Shown piece by piece: positions 27,923 through 37,583 of a DNA stretch of 64,000 bases. The translations under genes were made by a program, and so were the position numbers. Source of the DNA: CAVOEB01 sp965249645 (lineage in GTDB: Bacteria > Pseudomonadota > Alphaproteobacteria > UBA828 > JAPUJA01); assembly GCA_965249645.1 (NCBI GenBank), contig CBDFML010000008.1:238057-302056 (forward strand). Direction: 5' to 3'. The first letter of the stretch is position 1; the number at the start of each line of letters is the position of its first letter. The notes beneath the pieces were generated by a model that worked only from the letters and a program-made list of their open reading frames with translations, ran no database searches and was not told the DNA's origin.

Positions 27923-28788
27923 GCGACCGGCCCCGGTCCCGGCAGGGAACGCCGCACCACGATCGCCGCTACGCCCGCCGTGGTAAGGACGCCGCCGACC
28001 GCAATCAGCCAGGTGAGTTGCTCGTCCAGGGTCAGCACCGCGAAGGCGACGCCGAAGACGGGCATCAGGGGCATATAGGAGACCACGCGATACATCGGAT
28101 AAATGCGCAAGAGGTAATACCACAGGCCGTAGCCGGCCAACGTCGTGCCCAGCACGAGGTAGGCGAGCGCGGCAAAAACCTGCCAGTCGGCGGCGACGAG
28201 GGCCGGAATCTGGTCCTCCTCGAAAATCCAGGAGAGAGCGAACATGGGCAGGGTCGCGAAAATCGCGGTCCAGCCGATCAGCGTAACCGGCGATACCCCG
28301 GACAACCGCTTGGCCCAGACGTTGGACAGTCCCCAAAAGACGCCGGAGCCGACAATCATGAGAAAGCCCGTAAGGCCAGCAATGACCCGGGGTTCGCCGG
28401 CCATGACGGCGATACCGATTACCGAGAGCGCCATGCCAACGATGGTGCGCCGGTCCAACCGTTCACCCAGCAGGAGGGCTGCGAGCAAATAAGAAAATGG
28501 AATTTCGCTCATCACCGCGAGGATCGACGTCGAGGCATCGATCATCTGCATGCCCACGAAGACCAATGAAAAATGAACCACGCCCATGACGAACGCGATC
28601 ATCAGGATCGACTTGACGTGTTCGCGGGGAAGCCGGGTGAACCAGATGACCAGCAACGCGACCATGCCGAAGCGCAGGCCGGCCGTGAAGAGGGGCGGAA
28701 GATAGGTCACGCCGATCTTGATGGCGACGAAGTTAAAGCCCCAGAGTGCCATGAGGAAGACCGCGAGGGCGGTATGGAGGGGTGTCAT
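27919..28788 (-). CDS. EamA/DMT-superfamily transporter
   Basis: A ten-helix inner-membrane transporter of the drug/metabolite superfamily. From ATG 28788 the product has 289 residues; a GTG at 28812 is an alternative. Two EamA repeats are visible: the first begins ALAVFLMALWGFNFVAIKIG, the second around LMIVGSGVFWGLSNVWAKR. These carry the family's W-G-x-N and G-x-x-W-x-x-x-N patterns. Residues 210-280 include the last helices (TLAGYGLWYYLLRIYP, LTWLIAVGGVLTTAGVAAIVV). Substrates in this family (amino acids, nucleotides, metabolites) are not predictable. It is translationally coupled to the amidase, which would allow a role in wall-fragment or amino-acid traffic, but that is inference. Confidence 0.85.
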   Translation of the reverse strand: MTPLHTALAVFLMALWGFNFVAIKIGVTYLPPLFTAGLRFGMVALLVIWFTRLPREHVKSILMIAFVMGVVHFSLVFVGMQMIDASTSILAVMSEIPFSYLLAALLLGERLDRRTIVGMALSVIGIAVMAGEPRVIAGLTGFLMIVGSGVFWGLSNVWAKRLSGVSPVTLIGWTAIFATLPMFALSWIFEEDQIPALVAADWQVFAALAYLVLGTTLAGYGLWYYLLRIYPMYRVVSYMPLMPVFGVAFAVLTLDEQLTWLIAVGGVLTTAGVAAIVVRRSLPGPGPVA

Positions 28789-28838
28789 CGGGCAAGCCAG
28801 GCAGGCGGGCACGAACGCCGGGATGAATGGACCATCGC

Positions 28839-29573
28839 TCAGGTCAGGTTGCGCAGCTTGCGGATGCGGTCATAGGCGTCGTTGGCCGTCGCCATCTTTT
28901 CGGTCGCCACGTCGATAAACTCCTGAGGCATGCCCTGGGCGATCAACTTGTCCGGATGATGCTCGCGCAGCAGCGTGCGGTGGGCGGCCTTGACCTCGGT
29001 GTCGCTTGCGTTCGGGGCGACTCCGAGAATCTCGTAGGGATCGCCCTGGCCGCGACCCATCAGGCTCGCGCGGATGCGTTCCACGCCCCGGGCATCGATG
29101 CCGAAGATCTCCGCGACGGCGTGCAGAAATTTATTTTCCGCCGGGTGAAGCGTTCCGTCGGCCAGCGCGATTGCGAATAGCCCGGTCAGCAGCTCCTCGA
29201 GCACCGCAGGATTGTCGCGGAACAGATCGGCGATTTGCTGCGCATACGGTTCGAAGCCTCCAGACTCCTTGCGGGCCTCGCTCCAGATGCGCCCCACATC
29301 GCCCGCATCGCCTTCGGGCACGCGAAAAATTTTGCGGAAGGTGCGAATCTCGTCACGGGTTACCCGGCCGTCGGCCTTGGCCATTTTCGCACACAGAACG
29401 ATAACCGCGACGGTGAAGGCAATGCGCTTTTGCAGCGCGTCGTCACGTCCGGCACCGGGTGCCGCGCGCATACGGTCGACGAGATGGCCGGCCGCGACAC
29501 CGACCAGGATGCCGATCGGGCCACCCAGCATGAAGCCGGCGGCGCCGCCGATCAATTTTCCCCAGATACTCAT
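28839..29573 (-). CDS. TerB- and DnaJ-domain protein (DjlA-like)
   Basis: A membrane-associated J-domain co-chaperone of the DjlA type. The ATG at 29573 gives 244 residues. The N-terminus (MSIWGKLIGGAAGFMLGGPIG and the following residues) is a glycine-rich hydrophobic anchor like that of DjlA. A TerB-like helical domain covers about 45-170 (AKADGRVTRDEIRTFRKIF and ADGTLHPAENKFLHAVAEIF, each with the acidic DG motif). The C-terminal J domain starts DPYEILGVAPNASDTEVKAA and contains the HPD tripeptide (REHHPDKL). J domains stimulate DnaK-type chaperones. It is divergent from the EF-G-like gene and precedes the transporter by 50 bases. Confidence 0.88.
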   Translation of the reverse strand: MSIWGKLIGGAAGFMLGGPIGILVGVAAGHLVDRMRAAPGAGRDDALQKRIAFTVAVIVLCAKMAKADGRVTRDEIRTFRKIFRVPEGDAGDVGRIWSEARKESGGFEPYAQQIADLFRDNPAVLEELLTGLFAIALADGTLHPAENKFLHAVAEIFGIDARGVERIRASLMGRGQGDPYEILGVAPNASDTEVKAAHRTLLREHHPDKLIAQGMPQEFIDVATEKMATANDAYDRIRKLRNLT

Positions 29574-29778
29574 AACACTTGATCCGTCTTCCGGGTGCGG
29601 CTCAGCTCGATCCGTATCTTTAGCAGGCGCCCGACGCGCCGCCAAATCCTGTTGCATTCGCCACCGGGGGCTGAATAGAGTGAGGGCCGACGCAAGGGGC
29701 GCATGTCGCGGCAACGACGTGGCCCCGAAAATTAAAAGAGCGAAGGCGGTCCGGATGGCGCTGCCCGAAGGGAGATAT

Positions 29779-31812
29779 ATGTCCGATATAGCGAACGCGG
29801 GCCGACGGAATATCGCGCTGATCGGCCCTTTTTCAAGTGGCAAGACGACTCTGCTCGAGAGCATTCTGAGCGCCAGTGGCGCGATTTCGCGCAAGGGGAG
29901 AGTTGCCGACGGCAACACAGTAGGTGATGGCGCCGACGAGGCGCGGGCACGCGAGATGAGCGTGGAGGTCAGCGCCGCCGACACCAGCTATCATGGCGTC
30001 GAGTTCACCTTCATCGATTGCCCGGGATCCGTCGAGTTCGCCCAGGATACTTACAACGCAGTGCTTGGCGCCGACACGGCGGTGATCGTCTGCGAGCCCG
30101 AACTCGAGCGCCTGCTCGCGCTCTCCGCCTTGATCCGCTTTCTCGAACAGCACGACATTCCACATCTGATCTTCCTCAACAAGATCGACCATTTCACCGG
30201 GCGCGTCGCAACGGTCATGGAGACCCTGCGTCCGTTCTCGGACAAACCGCTCCTGCTCCGCCAGGTGCCGATCCGGGACGGCGAGCATGTCACGGGTTAT
30301 GTCGATCTGATCACCGAGCAGGCCTACCGATACACCGAGGGCGGCGCAGCCGAGCCCGTGGACCTGCCCGACGAAGTGCATGACCGGGAGGAAAGTGCGC
30401 GGACGGATCTGCTGGAGCAGCTTGCCAATTTTAACGACGAGCTACTCGAAAAACTGCTCGAGGGCGAAATTCCCCCGGCGGAAGAAATTTCGGCCGATCT
30501 CAAGGATGGCTTTAGCGAGAACCGGCTCGTCCAGGTCTTTCTCGGGTCAGCCGAGCACGACTGGGGCGTTCGCCGGTTGCTCGATGCGCTGGTTCACGAG
30601 ACGCCCACGGCGGCTGACACCGCCGCCCGACGCGGGCTGGACGACGGCAAGGGCGTGCTTGCCCAGGTGCTCAAGACCTACGCCAATCAGCAGGGCGGCA
30701 AAATGTCGTTGGCGCGTTTCTGGCGCGGCGATTTGTCCGACGGCACGACGCTCAACGGCGTGCGTGTCGCCGGCGTCTACCGCATGTTCGGGCAGCAGCC
30801 CAACAAGGTGGCTAAGGCAGCCGCGGGCGACATCGTCGGGCTTGGCCGGCTCGACGACGTCGTGACAGGCGATACCCTGGTCGAAGGTGCTGCGGCGCCT
30901 GCTGATCTGCTCGATCACGTCCCGCCTCTCGCCCCGGTGTTCTCGTTGGCGGTTCATACGGAAAAACGCGAAGACGAAGTCAAGATGAGCGGCGCCGTCG
31001 CGAAGCTGGTCGAGGATGATCCCTCGCTTTCGGCGGAGCAGTCGGCGGATACCCACCAATATCTGTTGCGCGGCCAGGGCGAGATGCACCTGCGTGTGGT
31101 GCTCGATCGCCTCGCCAACAAGTTCAAGCTGACGCTCAGCACCGAGCGGCCGAAGGTGCCCTACAAGGAGGCGATCCGCAAAGCCGTCTCTCAGCATGCC
31201 CGTTTCAAGCGCCAATCGGGCGGGCACGGCCAGTTCGGCGATGTGCATCTCGACGTCAAGCCCCTGCGGCGCGGCGCCGGCTTCGAGTTCCACAGCAAGA
31301 TCGTGGGCGGCGCCGTGCCCAAGCAATACATCCCCTCGGTGCATGCAGGCGTCGAGGAGTATCTCAGCAAGGGACCGCTGGGTTTTCCAGTGGTGGATCT
31401 CTCGGTCACCCTGACCGACGGGCAGTTCCACGCCGTCGACAGCTCGGACCAGGCCTTCCGTCAGGCGGCGCGTCTGGGCATGACCGAGGGCATACCGAAA
31501 TGCGATCCGGTCCTGCTCGAACCGATCTACGAGGTGCGCATGTCCGTACCCCAGGAGTTTACGCCGAACGCGCAGCGTCTGGTGACCGGGCGGCGAGGTC
31601 ATCTGCTTGGCTTCGAGGCCAAGGACGGCTGGAAGGGCTGGGACGAAATCATCTGCAACATGCCCCAGGTCGAAATGCACGACCTGATTATCGAGCTGCG
31701 TTCGTTGACCCAGGGAACCGCAAGCTTCACCGCAAGCTACGATCATCTGCAGGAACTGACCGGCCGGCTGGCCGATCAGGTGCTTGAGCAGGCGAAGGAT
31801 GTGGACGCCTAG
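29779..31812 (+). CDS. EF-G-like translational GTPase (EF-G paralogue)
   Basis: A five-domain GTPase of the EF-G2-like subfamily. The ATG at 29779 has AAGGGAGA at good spacing and gives 677 residues. The P-loop is GPFSSGKTT (16-24). G3 reads DCPGSVEF rather than DTPGHVDF, and G4 is NKIDHF. Domain II (from about 285), domain IV (RFKRQSGGHGQFGDVHLDVKP) and domain V (EPIYEVRMSVPQEF, GRRGHLLG) are all recognisable. The usual histidine after DTPG is replaced by serine, which in EF-G and EF-Tu is the residue that promotes GTP hydrolysis. The gene stands alone, not in the str operon, so it is a second copy; the housekeeping fusA should be elsewhere. Its cellular role is unknown. Confidence 0.88.
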   Translation: MSDIANAGRRNIALIGPFSSGKTTLLESILSASGAISRKGRVADGNTVGDGADEARAREMSVEVSAADTSYHGVEFTFIDCPGSVEFAQDTYNAVLGADTAVIVCEPELERLLALSALIRFLEQHDIPHLIFLNKIDHFTGRVATVMETLRPFSDKPLLLRQVPIRDGEHVTGYVDLITEQAYRYTEGGAAEPVDLPDEVHDREESARTDLLEQLANFNDELLEKLLEGEIPPAEEISADLKDGFSENRLVQVFLGSAEHDWGVRRLLDALVHETPTAADTAARRGLDDGKGVLAQVLKTYANQQGGKMSLARFWRGDLSDGTTLNGVRVAGVYRMFGQQPNKVAKAAAGDIVGLGRLDDVVTGDTLVEGAAAPADLLDHVPPLAPVFSLAVHTEKREDEVKMSGAVAKLVEDDPSLSAEQSADTHQYLLRGQGEMHLRVVLDRLANKFKLTLSTERPKVPYKEAIRKAVSQHARFKRQSGGHGQFGDVHLDVKPLRRGAGFEFHSKIVGGAVPKQYIPSVHAGVEEYLSKGPLGFPVVDLSVTLTDGQFHAVDSSDQAFRQAARLGMTEGIPKCDPVLLEPIYEVRMSVPQEFTPNAQRLVTGRRGHLLGFEAKDGWKGWDEIICNMPQVEMHDLIIELRSLTQGTASFTASYDHLQELTGRLADQVLEQAKDVDA

Positions 31813-31917
31813 AGAATCTATCGATTTAAACGATAGAAGCCATTCATCGCTTCAATGAAGTGACGTGCGGCTCTGGTCGGACGAAATTTATTTTAGCCGG
31901 CGCGACACCGCACGCAC

Positions 31918-33138
31918 TTAGTTGATGCGACGCGACTTCGGATTGACGATGCGGTCGACATAGCGGCCCTGGAACATCGAAACGCCGAGGGATTGACCAT
32001 ATTCGATCACCGCCTGGTTGCGGCAGTGGGTGAAGACCAGCCGCTTGGGTCCAAGCGTGTCCACGGCGGCGAGGATAATTTCCTTGTCGCGGGCCGGTGT
32101 GCCGTTGAAGGCGCGTGGGTCCCAGTTCACCTTGATCAGGTCGGCATCAAAATCGATCCCCGTTAGATCGGGCAACATGCTGTGATTGACCCCGTCGAGC
32201 GTGACGATGAAGCCGTTTTCCTTGAGAAAGGTGCGGGCGAAACGAAAGCCCTCGAGGTTCGTGATGACGTCGATCAGCTGAAATTCCAGCCCGATCCGCT
32301 TGCGGGTCGAGCGGTCCAGCCGGTTTGTGAACGTCAGGAATTTCGGCAGGAATATTGTGCCTACGTTGAAGTTGATGCTGATCGCGCCGCTGACATATTC
32401 GTCGGTGTATTTGGTCAGCAGGGTGAGCACACGGTCGTCGAGAGCTTCGGTCAGATACATGAAGAGCCAGCGGTTTGCCAGCAGGTCGACGTCGGGCAGC
32501 GTGGCCCGTTGCAAATCGACGATCCGCACATAAAGTTCGTAAAACAGGGTGTTCGGGACTTCATCGCCGTCGATGTGGCAAACCGGCTGGCGCCGCAAGA
32601 AGCTGCTCAAGTCGGTGTGCGAGAGACCGTCACGCAACCGCGCCAGGCGGCCGGGATCGAGGGGGGCCATATTCTCCGGCAGGGTCTCGTCGCTTTCCCA
32701 GCTCTGGGTCTGACGCTGCAGCTTGTCCGAAAGCAGCTCCTCGCAAGCGCCGAGAAACTCGCGTGACTGAATCGAGAGGTCGTACCAGCTGAAAAATGGA
32801 TCGTCGTCGACGTCGGGCACGTCATCCGAATCGGCGAACAGGGGGTCGCCGCTGAAGAAATAGCGCACCTTGTGGACGATTTCCTGGAGTTGATGGGTCG
32901 TCGCGCCCTTGCAGAGGAAGACCACGTCCGCATTCTCAAGCAGATAAAGTTCGCCGTCGAACAACTTGATGCTGTCGGTCAGCATGTTGAGCGCGATGCG
33001 CAGATGATAGCTCTGCCGGCTCTTTGGGTTGAGCTTGGACAGGTGCAAATGCACGCACGAGCGGCCCACGGTCTGGTTCTGCAGAGACCGCGCGTGCTCG
33101 ATGAGGTGCTCTTCGACGTTTTCGCCCTGGTGCAGCAT
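31918..33138 (-). CDS. Degenerate EAL-domain protein (probably no phosphodiesterase activity)
   Basis: The C-terminal part (about 190-406) has the outline of an EAL domain: AISINFNVGTIFLPKFL in place of the xVNLS strand, EFQLIDVITN for E-x-x-E, IVTLDGVNHSMLPDL for DDFG-x-G-x-x-L, DLIKVNW for D-x-x-KID, and GVSMFQGRYVD for the GxxxxQGYxF end. The EAL tripeptide itself, the second metal-binding Asp and the E-G-V-E motif are lost, so c-di-GMP hydrolysis is unlikely. Residues about 40-100 (KLFDGELYLLENADVVFLCKG) could be a decayed GGDEF-type fold. No signal peptide or membrane segment is present. The ATG at 33138 lacks a clear ribosome site but no other start exists before an in-frame stop. It stands alone. 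Role as a receptor or scaffold is inference. Confidence 0.6.
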   Translation of the reverse strand: MLHQGENVEEHLIEHARSLQNQTVGRSCVHLHLSKLNPKSRQSYHLRIALNMLTDSIKLFDGELYLLENADVVFLCKGATTHQLQEIVHKVRYFFSGDPLFADSDDVPDVDDDPFFSWYDLSIQSREFLGACEELLSDKLQRQTQSWESDETLPENMAPLDPGRLARLRDGLSHTDLSSFLRRQPVCHIDGDEVPNTLFYELYVRIVDLQRATLPDVDLLANRWLFMYLTEALDDRVLTLLTKYTDEYVSGAISINFNVGTIFLPKFLTFTNRLDRSTRKRIGLEFQLIDVITNLEGFRFARTFLKENGFIVTLDGVNHSMLPDLTGIDFDADLIKVNWDPRAFNGTPARDKEIILAAVDTLGPKRLVFTHCRNQAVIEYGQSLGVSMFQGRYVDRIVNPKSRRIN

Positions 33139-33350
33139 GCGGTGTTCGTCGTCCGTACTTTGCGCGTTGCCCGGAGCGCCCGGGTCGCGGGAAACTGTTC
33201 CAAACGCTCCGAGTTAGCGCGAAACTGGTTAAGATGGGGTTTACGCGATTGCTCCCGGTACCGAGATAAGTTATCGAATCCAAATGGAAAAAAGCGTTAA
33301 TCGCGGGGTGAGGAGCCTCTTAAGACAGCAAGGTCGAGGGGCGCAGGGTT

Positions 33351-36300
33351 GTGACTGAGCGCTGGCAATTCTGGATCGACCGCGGGGGCACATTCACGGA
33401 CGTCGTGGCGCGCGACCCCGACGGGCGACTGATCACCCACAAATTGCTCTCGGAAAACCCCGAGCGCTATACCGACGCGCCGCTTCAAGGCATGCGGGAT
33501 CTTCTGGACCTCGCCACCGATGCGCCGCTTCCCGCGGAGCACATCGACTCGGTCAAGATGGGCACGACCGTTGCAACCAACGCCCTTCTCGAACGCAAGG
33601 GTGATCGCTGCATCCTCCTGGTCACAGAGGGATTCGGCGACGCGCTGCGCATCGCCTATCAGAACCGTCCGGACATCTTTGCCCGCGAGATCCACCTGCC
33701 CGAGATGATCTACGAACAGGTTGTCGAGGTGCCCGGCCGCTTCGACGCCAATGGCGAGGAGCTGGCGCCGCTCGACCTCGGGGCCGCGCAAGCCGGGCTT
33801 CGCGACGCTTTCGAGGCCGGCATCCGCGCAGTCGCCATCGTCTTCATGCACGGCTACCGGTTTCCCGATCATGAGCGCCGGGTGGCCGAAGCCGCGCGGG
33901 CCGTGGGCTTCAGCCAGATTTCTGCGTCGCACGAAGTAAGTCCGGTCATGAAGCTGGTCAGCCGCGGCGATACCGCCGTGGTCGACGCTTATCTCTCGCC
34001 GATCCTGCGCCGCTATGTCGATCGGGTCGCGGGCGAGCTCGAGGGCGTGCGCCTGATGTTCATGCAATCGAGCGGGGGTCTCACCGACGCGCGCCTGTTT
34101 CAGGGCAAGGATAGCGTGCTCTCGGGCCCCGCCGGAGGTGTCGTAGGGGCCGTCGAGGTAAGCCGGCTGGCAGGTTTTGAGAAGATCATCTCCTTCGATA
34201 TGGGCGGCACCTCGACGGATGTCGCCCACTACGACGGCGAATTCGAACGGGCCTACACGACGGAAATCGCCGGTGTTCGATTGCGGGCGCCGATGATGCA
34301 GATCAAGACCGTGGCGGCAGGCGGCGGCTCGATCCTGCATTACGACGGCGTGCGCATGCGCGTCGGTCCGGACTCCGCCGGCGCCGATCCCGGACCCGCC
34401 TGTTATCGCCGCGGCGGCCCGCTCGCTGTGACCGATGCCAATGTCATGGTCGGCAAAATCATCCCCGAGCTGTTTCCCAAGGTGTTCGGCCCCGGCGGCG
34501 ACGAGGCCCTCGACGAGGCGGTGGTGCGGGACAAGTTCGAGGCGCTCGCGGCCGAGGTCAGCGCGGCAACCGGCGACCGGCGGTCCGCGCAGGACATCGC
34601 CGACGGGTTTCTCAAAATTGCGGTCGAGAACATGGCGCGCGCGATCAAGGAAATTTCCGTCCAGCGCGGCTACGACGTTTCGGCATACACGCTCTGCTGT
34701 TTTGGCGGTGCGGCGGGCCAGCATGCCTGCCTGGTCGCGGACGCGTTGGGCATGAACCGGGTTCTGCTGCATCCCTATGCCGGAGTCCTGTCCGCCTTTG
34801 GCATGGGCTTGGCCGATCTCAACGCGATTCATCAGCAAGCCGTCGAAGAACGCCTGGGCGGTGCGACGGTGGCGCGGATCGACGACATCCTGGCCCGGCT
34901 CGAGGCGTCGGGGCGCGCGGACATGGCCGAACAAGGGGTCGACGGGGACCGCATTGAGGTACGGCGCAAACTGCATCTGCGCTATCTCGGCACCGACAGC
35001 ATCCTCGACGTCGACTATGGCACGCCGGAGCAGATCTCGCTCGCCTTCGAGACCGCTCATCGTCAGCGCTATGGGTTCGCGACCGACAAGCCCCTCGTGG
35101 TCGAGACCGCAGTCGTCGAGACCATCGGCCGGATGCCGCCGATCGAGGAGCGCAAATCGCCGTCGCGCTGTTCCGGCGGGGCCGCTCCGCTTCGCACGAC
35201 ACGGATGTTTACCGAAGGCGGAGAGATCGAAACCCCCGTCTACCGGCGCCAGGATCTGCTGCCCGGCGACCGGGTGGCGGGGCCCGCGATCATCGCGGAG
35301 GCGAACAGCACGACGGTCGTCGAGCCGGATTGGCAGGCGGCGCTGGATTCGCGTAACAACCTCGTGCTCACCCGCGCGGTGGTTCGCCGCTGGACCTCGG
35401 CGCTCGGCACCGACGTCGATCCCGTGATGCTCGAGGTGTTCAACAACCTGTTCATGTCGATTGCCGAGCAGATGGGGCGCACCTTAGAAAACACGAGCCA
35501 TTCGGTCAACATCAAGGAACGGCTCGACTTCTCCTGCGCCCTGTTCGACAAGGAGGGCCAGCTGATCGCGAACGCACCGCATATCCCCAACCATCTGGGC
35601 TCCATGGGCGACGCGGTCGAAACCATCATGGCCGCGCGCCGGGGCCGGCTCCGCCCGGGCGATGTGATCGCGCACAACGCGCCCTACAACGGCGGCACCC
35701 ATTTGCCCGACGTCACGGTGATCACCCCGGTGTACGACGAGGCGAACACGGAGATCCTGTTTTACGTCGCCTCGCGCGGCCATCATTCCGAGATCGGCGG
35801 CATTTCGCCCGGCTCGATGCCGCCCTTAAGCCGCGTGGTCGAAGAGGAAGGCATCCTGTTCGACGACTTCACGCTGGTCGACGCCGGGCGCTTCTGCGAG
35901 GACGAGCTCAGGATCCTGCTGGGCTCGGGGCCCTATCCGTCGCGCAACCCCGAGCAGAATTTTTCCGACCTTCGCGCCCAGATGGCGGCGAACGAAAGGG
36001 GCGTGCGCGAACTGCACAAGATGGTCGTCCATTTCACCCTGCCCACGGTCCAGGCCTATATGGGCCACGTCCAGGACAACGCCGAGGAATGCGTGCGCCG
36101 GGTCATCGACGTGCTCTCCGACGGCCATTTCCGCTATTCCCTGGACGACGGCAGCGCGATCGAGGTGACGATTTCCATCGACAGGCAGGCGCGCTCCGCG
36201 CGGCTCGATTTCACCGGCACCAGCGGCGTCCATCCGGGCAACTTCAACGCGCCCTCGGCGATCTGCAAGGCGGCCGTGCTCTATGTATTCCGCACCCTTG

Positions 36301-36950
36301 TGCACGACGATATCCCGCTCAACGCAGGCTGCCTGAAACCCCTCGAGATCGTGCTTCCCGAGGGCTGCATGCTGCGCCCGGTCTATCCGGCAGCGGTCGT
36401 GGCCGGCAATGTCGAGACCTCGCAGTTCGTCGCTGATTGTCTCTACGGCGCGCTCGGGGTCCAGGCCGCCGCGCAGGGCACCATGAACAACTTCACCTTC
36501 GGCAACGAGCACTATCAGTATTACGAGACGATCTGCGGCGGCTCGGGCGCGGGGCCCGACTTCGACGGCACCGACGCGATCCACACCCACCTGACCAACA
36601 CCCGGATCACCGATCCCGAAGTTATGGAATGGCGCTTCCCCGTGCTCGTCGAGCGCTTCGCCATTCGCCGGGGCAGTGGCGGCGCGGGCCGCCACCGGGG
36701 CGGCGACGGGATCGTGCGCGTGATCCGCTTCCGCGAGGCGATGACCGCGGCGATCCTCTCGAACCACCGGGTCTTCCCGCCGTTCGGCATGGCGGGCGGC
36801 GAGCCCGGCTCGATCGGCTACAACCGGGTGGTCCGCGTCGACGGTGAGGAAATCGAGCTCTCCGGGCAGGCCGAGATCGCAATGGGCCCGGGCGATGTTT
36901 TCGTCATCGAAACGCCGGGCGGCGGCGGCTTCGGTGCGCCCGAGGGGTAG
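33351..36950 (+). CDS. Fused hydantoinase A/B, 5-oxoprolinase-type ATP-dependent amidohydrolase
   Basis: A 1199-residue protein joining HyuA (about 1-690) and HyuB (about 700-1199), the layout of ATP-dependent 5-oxoprolinases and related hydantoinases that open cyclic amides. The N-terminus WIDRGGTFTDVV is the first phosphate loop of the actin-like HyuA fold. FDMGGTSTDVAHYDGEFE and the later AAGGGSILHYDGVRMRVGP are characteristic, as are GPACYRRGGPLAVTDANV and the SVNIKERLDFSCALFD, HNAPYNGGTHLPDVT and GRGGDG-like glycine-rich segments of HyuB. The start is GTG at 33351 behind GAGGGGCGCAGGG. It heads a run of plus-strand oxidoreductase genes. The exact ring substrate (5-oxoproline, hydantoin or other) cannot be decided. 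Confidence 0.87.
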   Translation: MTERWQFWIDRGGTFTDVVARDPDGRLITHKLLSENPERYTDAPLQGMRDLLDLATDAPLPAEHIDSVKMGTTVATNALLERKGDRCILLVTEGFGDALRIAYQNRPDIFAREIHLPEMIYEQVVEVPGRFDANGEELAPLDLGAAQAGLRDAFEAGIRAVAIVFMHGYRFPDHERRVAEAARAVGFSQISASHEVSPVMKLVSRGDTAVVDAYLSPILRRYVDRVAGELEGVRLMFMQSSGGLTDARLFQGKDSVLSGPAGGVVGAVEVSRLAGFEKIISFDMGGTSTDVAHYDGEFERAYTTEIAGVRLRAPMMQIKTVAAGGGSILHYDGVRMRVGPDSAGADPGPACYRRGGPLAVTDANVMVGKIIPELFPKVFGPGGDEALDEAVVRDKFEALAAEVSAATGDRRSAQDIADGFLKIAVENMARAIKEISVQRGYDVSAYTLCCFGGAAGQHACLVADALGMNRVLLHPYAGVLSAFGMGLADLNAIHQQAVEERLGGATVARIDDILARLEASGRADMAEQGVDGDRIEVRRKLHLRYLGTDSILDVDYGTPEQISLAFETAHRQRYGFATDKPLVVETAVVETIGRMPPIEERKSPSRCSGGAAPLRTTRMFTEGGEIETPVYRRQDLLPGDRVAGPAIIAEANSTTVVEPDWQAALDSRNNLVLTRAVVRRWTSALGTDVDPVMLEVFNNLFMSIAEQMGRTLENTSHSVNIKERLDFSCALFDKEGQLIANAPHIPNHLGSMGDAVETIMAARRGRLRPGDVIAHNAPYNGGTHLPDVTVITPVYDEANTEILFYVASRGHHSEIGGISPGSMPPLSRVVEEEGILFDDFTLVDAGRFCEDELRILLGSGPYPSRNPEQNFSDLRAQMAANERGVRELHKMVVHFTLPTVQAYMGHVQDNAEECVRRVIDVLSDGHFRYSLDDGSAIEVTISIDRQARSARLDFTGTSGVHPGNFNAPSAICKAAVLYVFRTLVHDDIPLNAGCLKPLEIVLPEGCMLRPVYPAAVVAGNVETSQFVADCLYGALGVQAAAQGTMNNFTFGNEHYQYYETICGGSGAGPDFDGTDAIHTHLTNTRITDPEVMEWRFPVLVERFAIRRGSGGAGRHRGGDGIVRVIRFREAMTAAILSNHRVFPPFGMAGGEPGSIGYNRVVRVDGEEIELSGQAEIAMGPGDVFVIETPGGGGFGAPEG

Positions 36951-37048
36951 GCCGGCGGCGCATTGCCCCGGCCGCCCGGGAGGGCTAGAGTTGCTCGCGG
37001 AATTGAAAGAATTGCGATGGCCGTTCAACGGGCCGGGGGAGAACAAAG

Positions 37049-37552
37049 ATGGACGCCGACGTCAAGAAAACCGTGCTTCGCATGATCCCCTACGGGATCT
37101 ACGTGCTGACCGCCGAGGACGACGCCGGCAATGTCGGCGCGGCCACGATCAACTTCGTCACCCAAAGCTCGTTCGACCCGCCGCTTGTCGTGCTTGGCGT
37201 CAAGGCGGATTCCGGCGCGCTGCACGTCTTGAGGGCATCGGGCCATTTCGGGCTCAACATGCTCGGCAAGGGCCAGCAGGAGATGGCGTTCACCTTCTTC
37301 CGCCCGGCCGAGCATGACGGCCATACCATCAACGGCGAGCCTTATCAGAAGGGCTCGACGGGCTCGCCGGTGCTCGAGGCGGCGCCGGCCTGCGTCGAGT
37401 GCAAGCTGGTCGAAATCGTCGAGCAGGGCGATCATCACATCGTCGTTGGCGAAGTGGTCGATGCGCGGCTCGTCAAGCATCCGGAGGGCCGGCCCGACGA
37501 GGCCATCCTCTACATGAAGGACCTTGGCGAGAAGGTGTTCTACGGCGGTTAG
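37049..37552 (+). CDS. Flavin reductase family protein (FMN-binding)
   Basis: A 167-residue split-barrel flavoprotein of the HpaC/flavin-reductase-like family. It starts 98 bases after the oxoprolinase. The fold shows as IPYGIYVLTAEDDAGNVGAATINFVTQSSFDPPLVVLGVK, where the SS-F-x-PP pattern binds FMN, followed by LHVLRASGHFGLNML and the C-terminal DHHIVVGEVVDARL. Such enzymes supply reduced flavin to monooxygenases or act on their own substrates. No monooxygenase lies nearby, but two FMN-dependent Old Yellow Enzymes follow in the same direction. Confidence 0.82.
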   Translation: MDADVKKTVLRMIPYGIYVLTAEDDAGNVGAATINFVTQSSFDPPLVVLGVKADSGALHVLRASGHFGLNMLGKGQQEMAFTFFRPAEHDGHTINGEPYQKGSTGSPVLEAAPACVECKLVEIVEQGDHHIVVGEVVDARLVKHPEGRPDEAILYMKDLGEKVFYGG

Positions 37553-37583
37553 CCCGCACCCCGGAATCAGGAAAGGAACGGCC

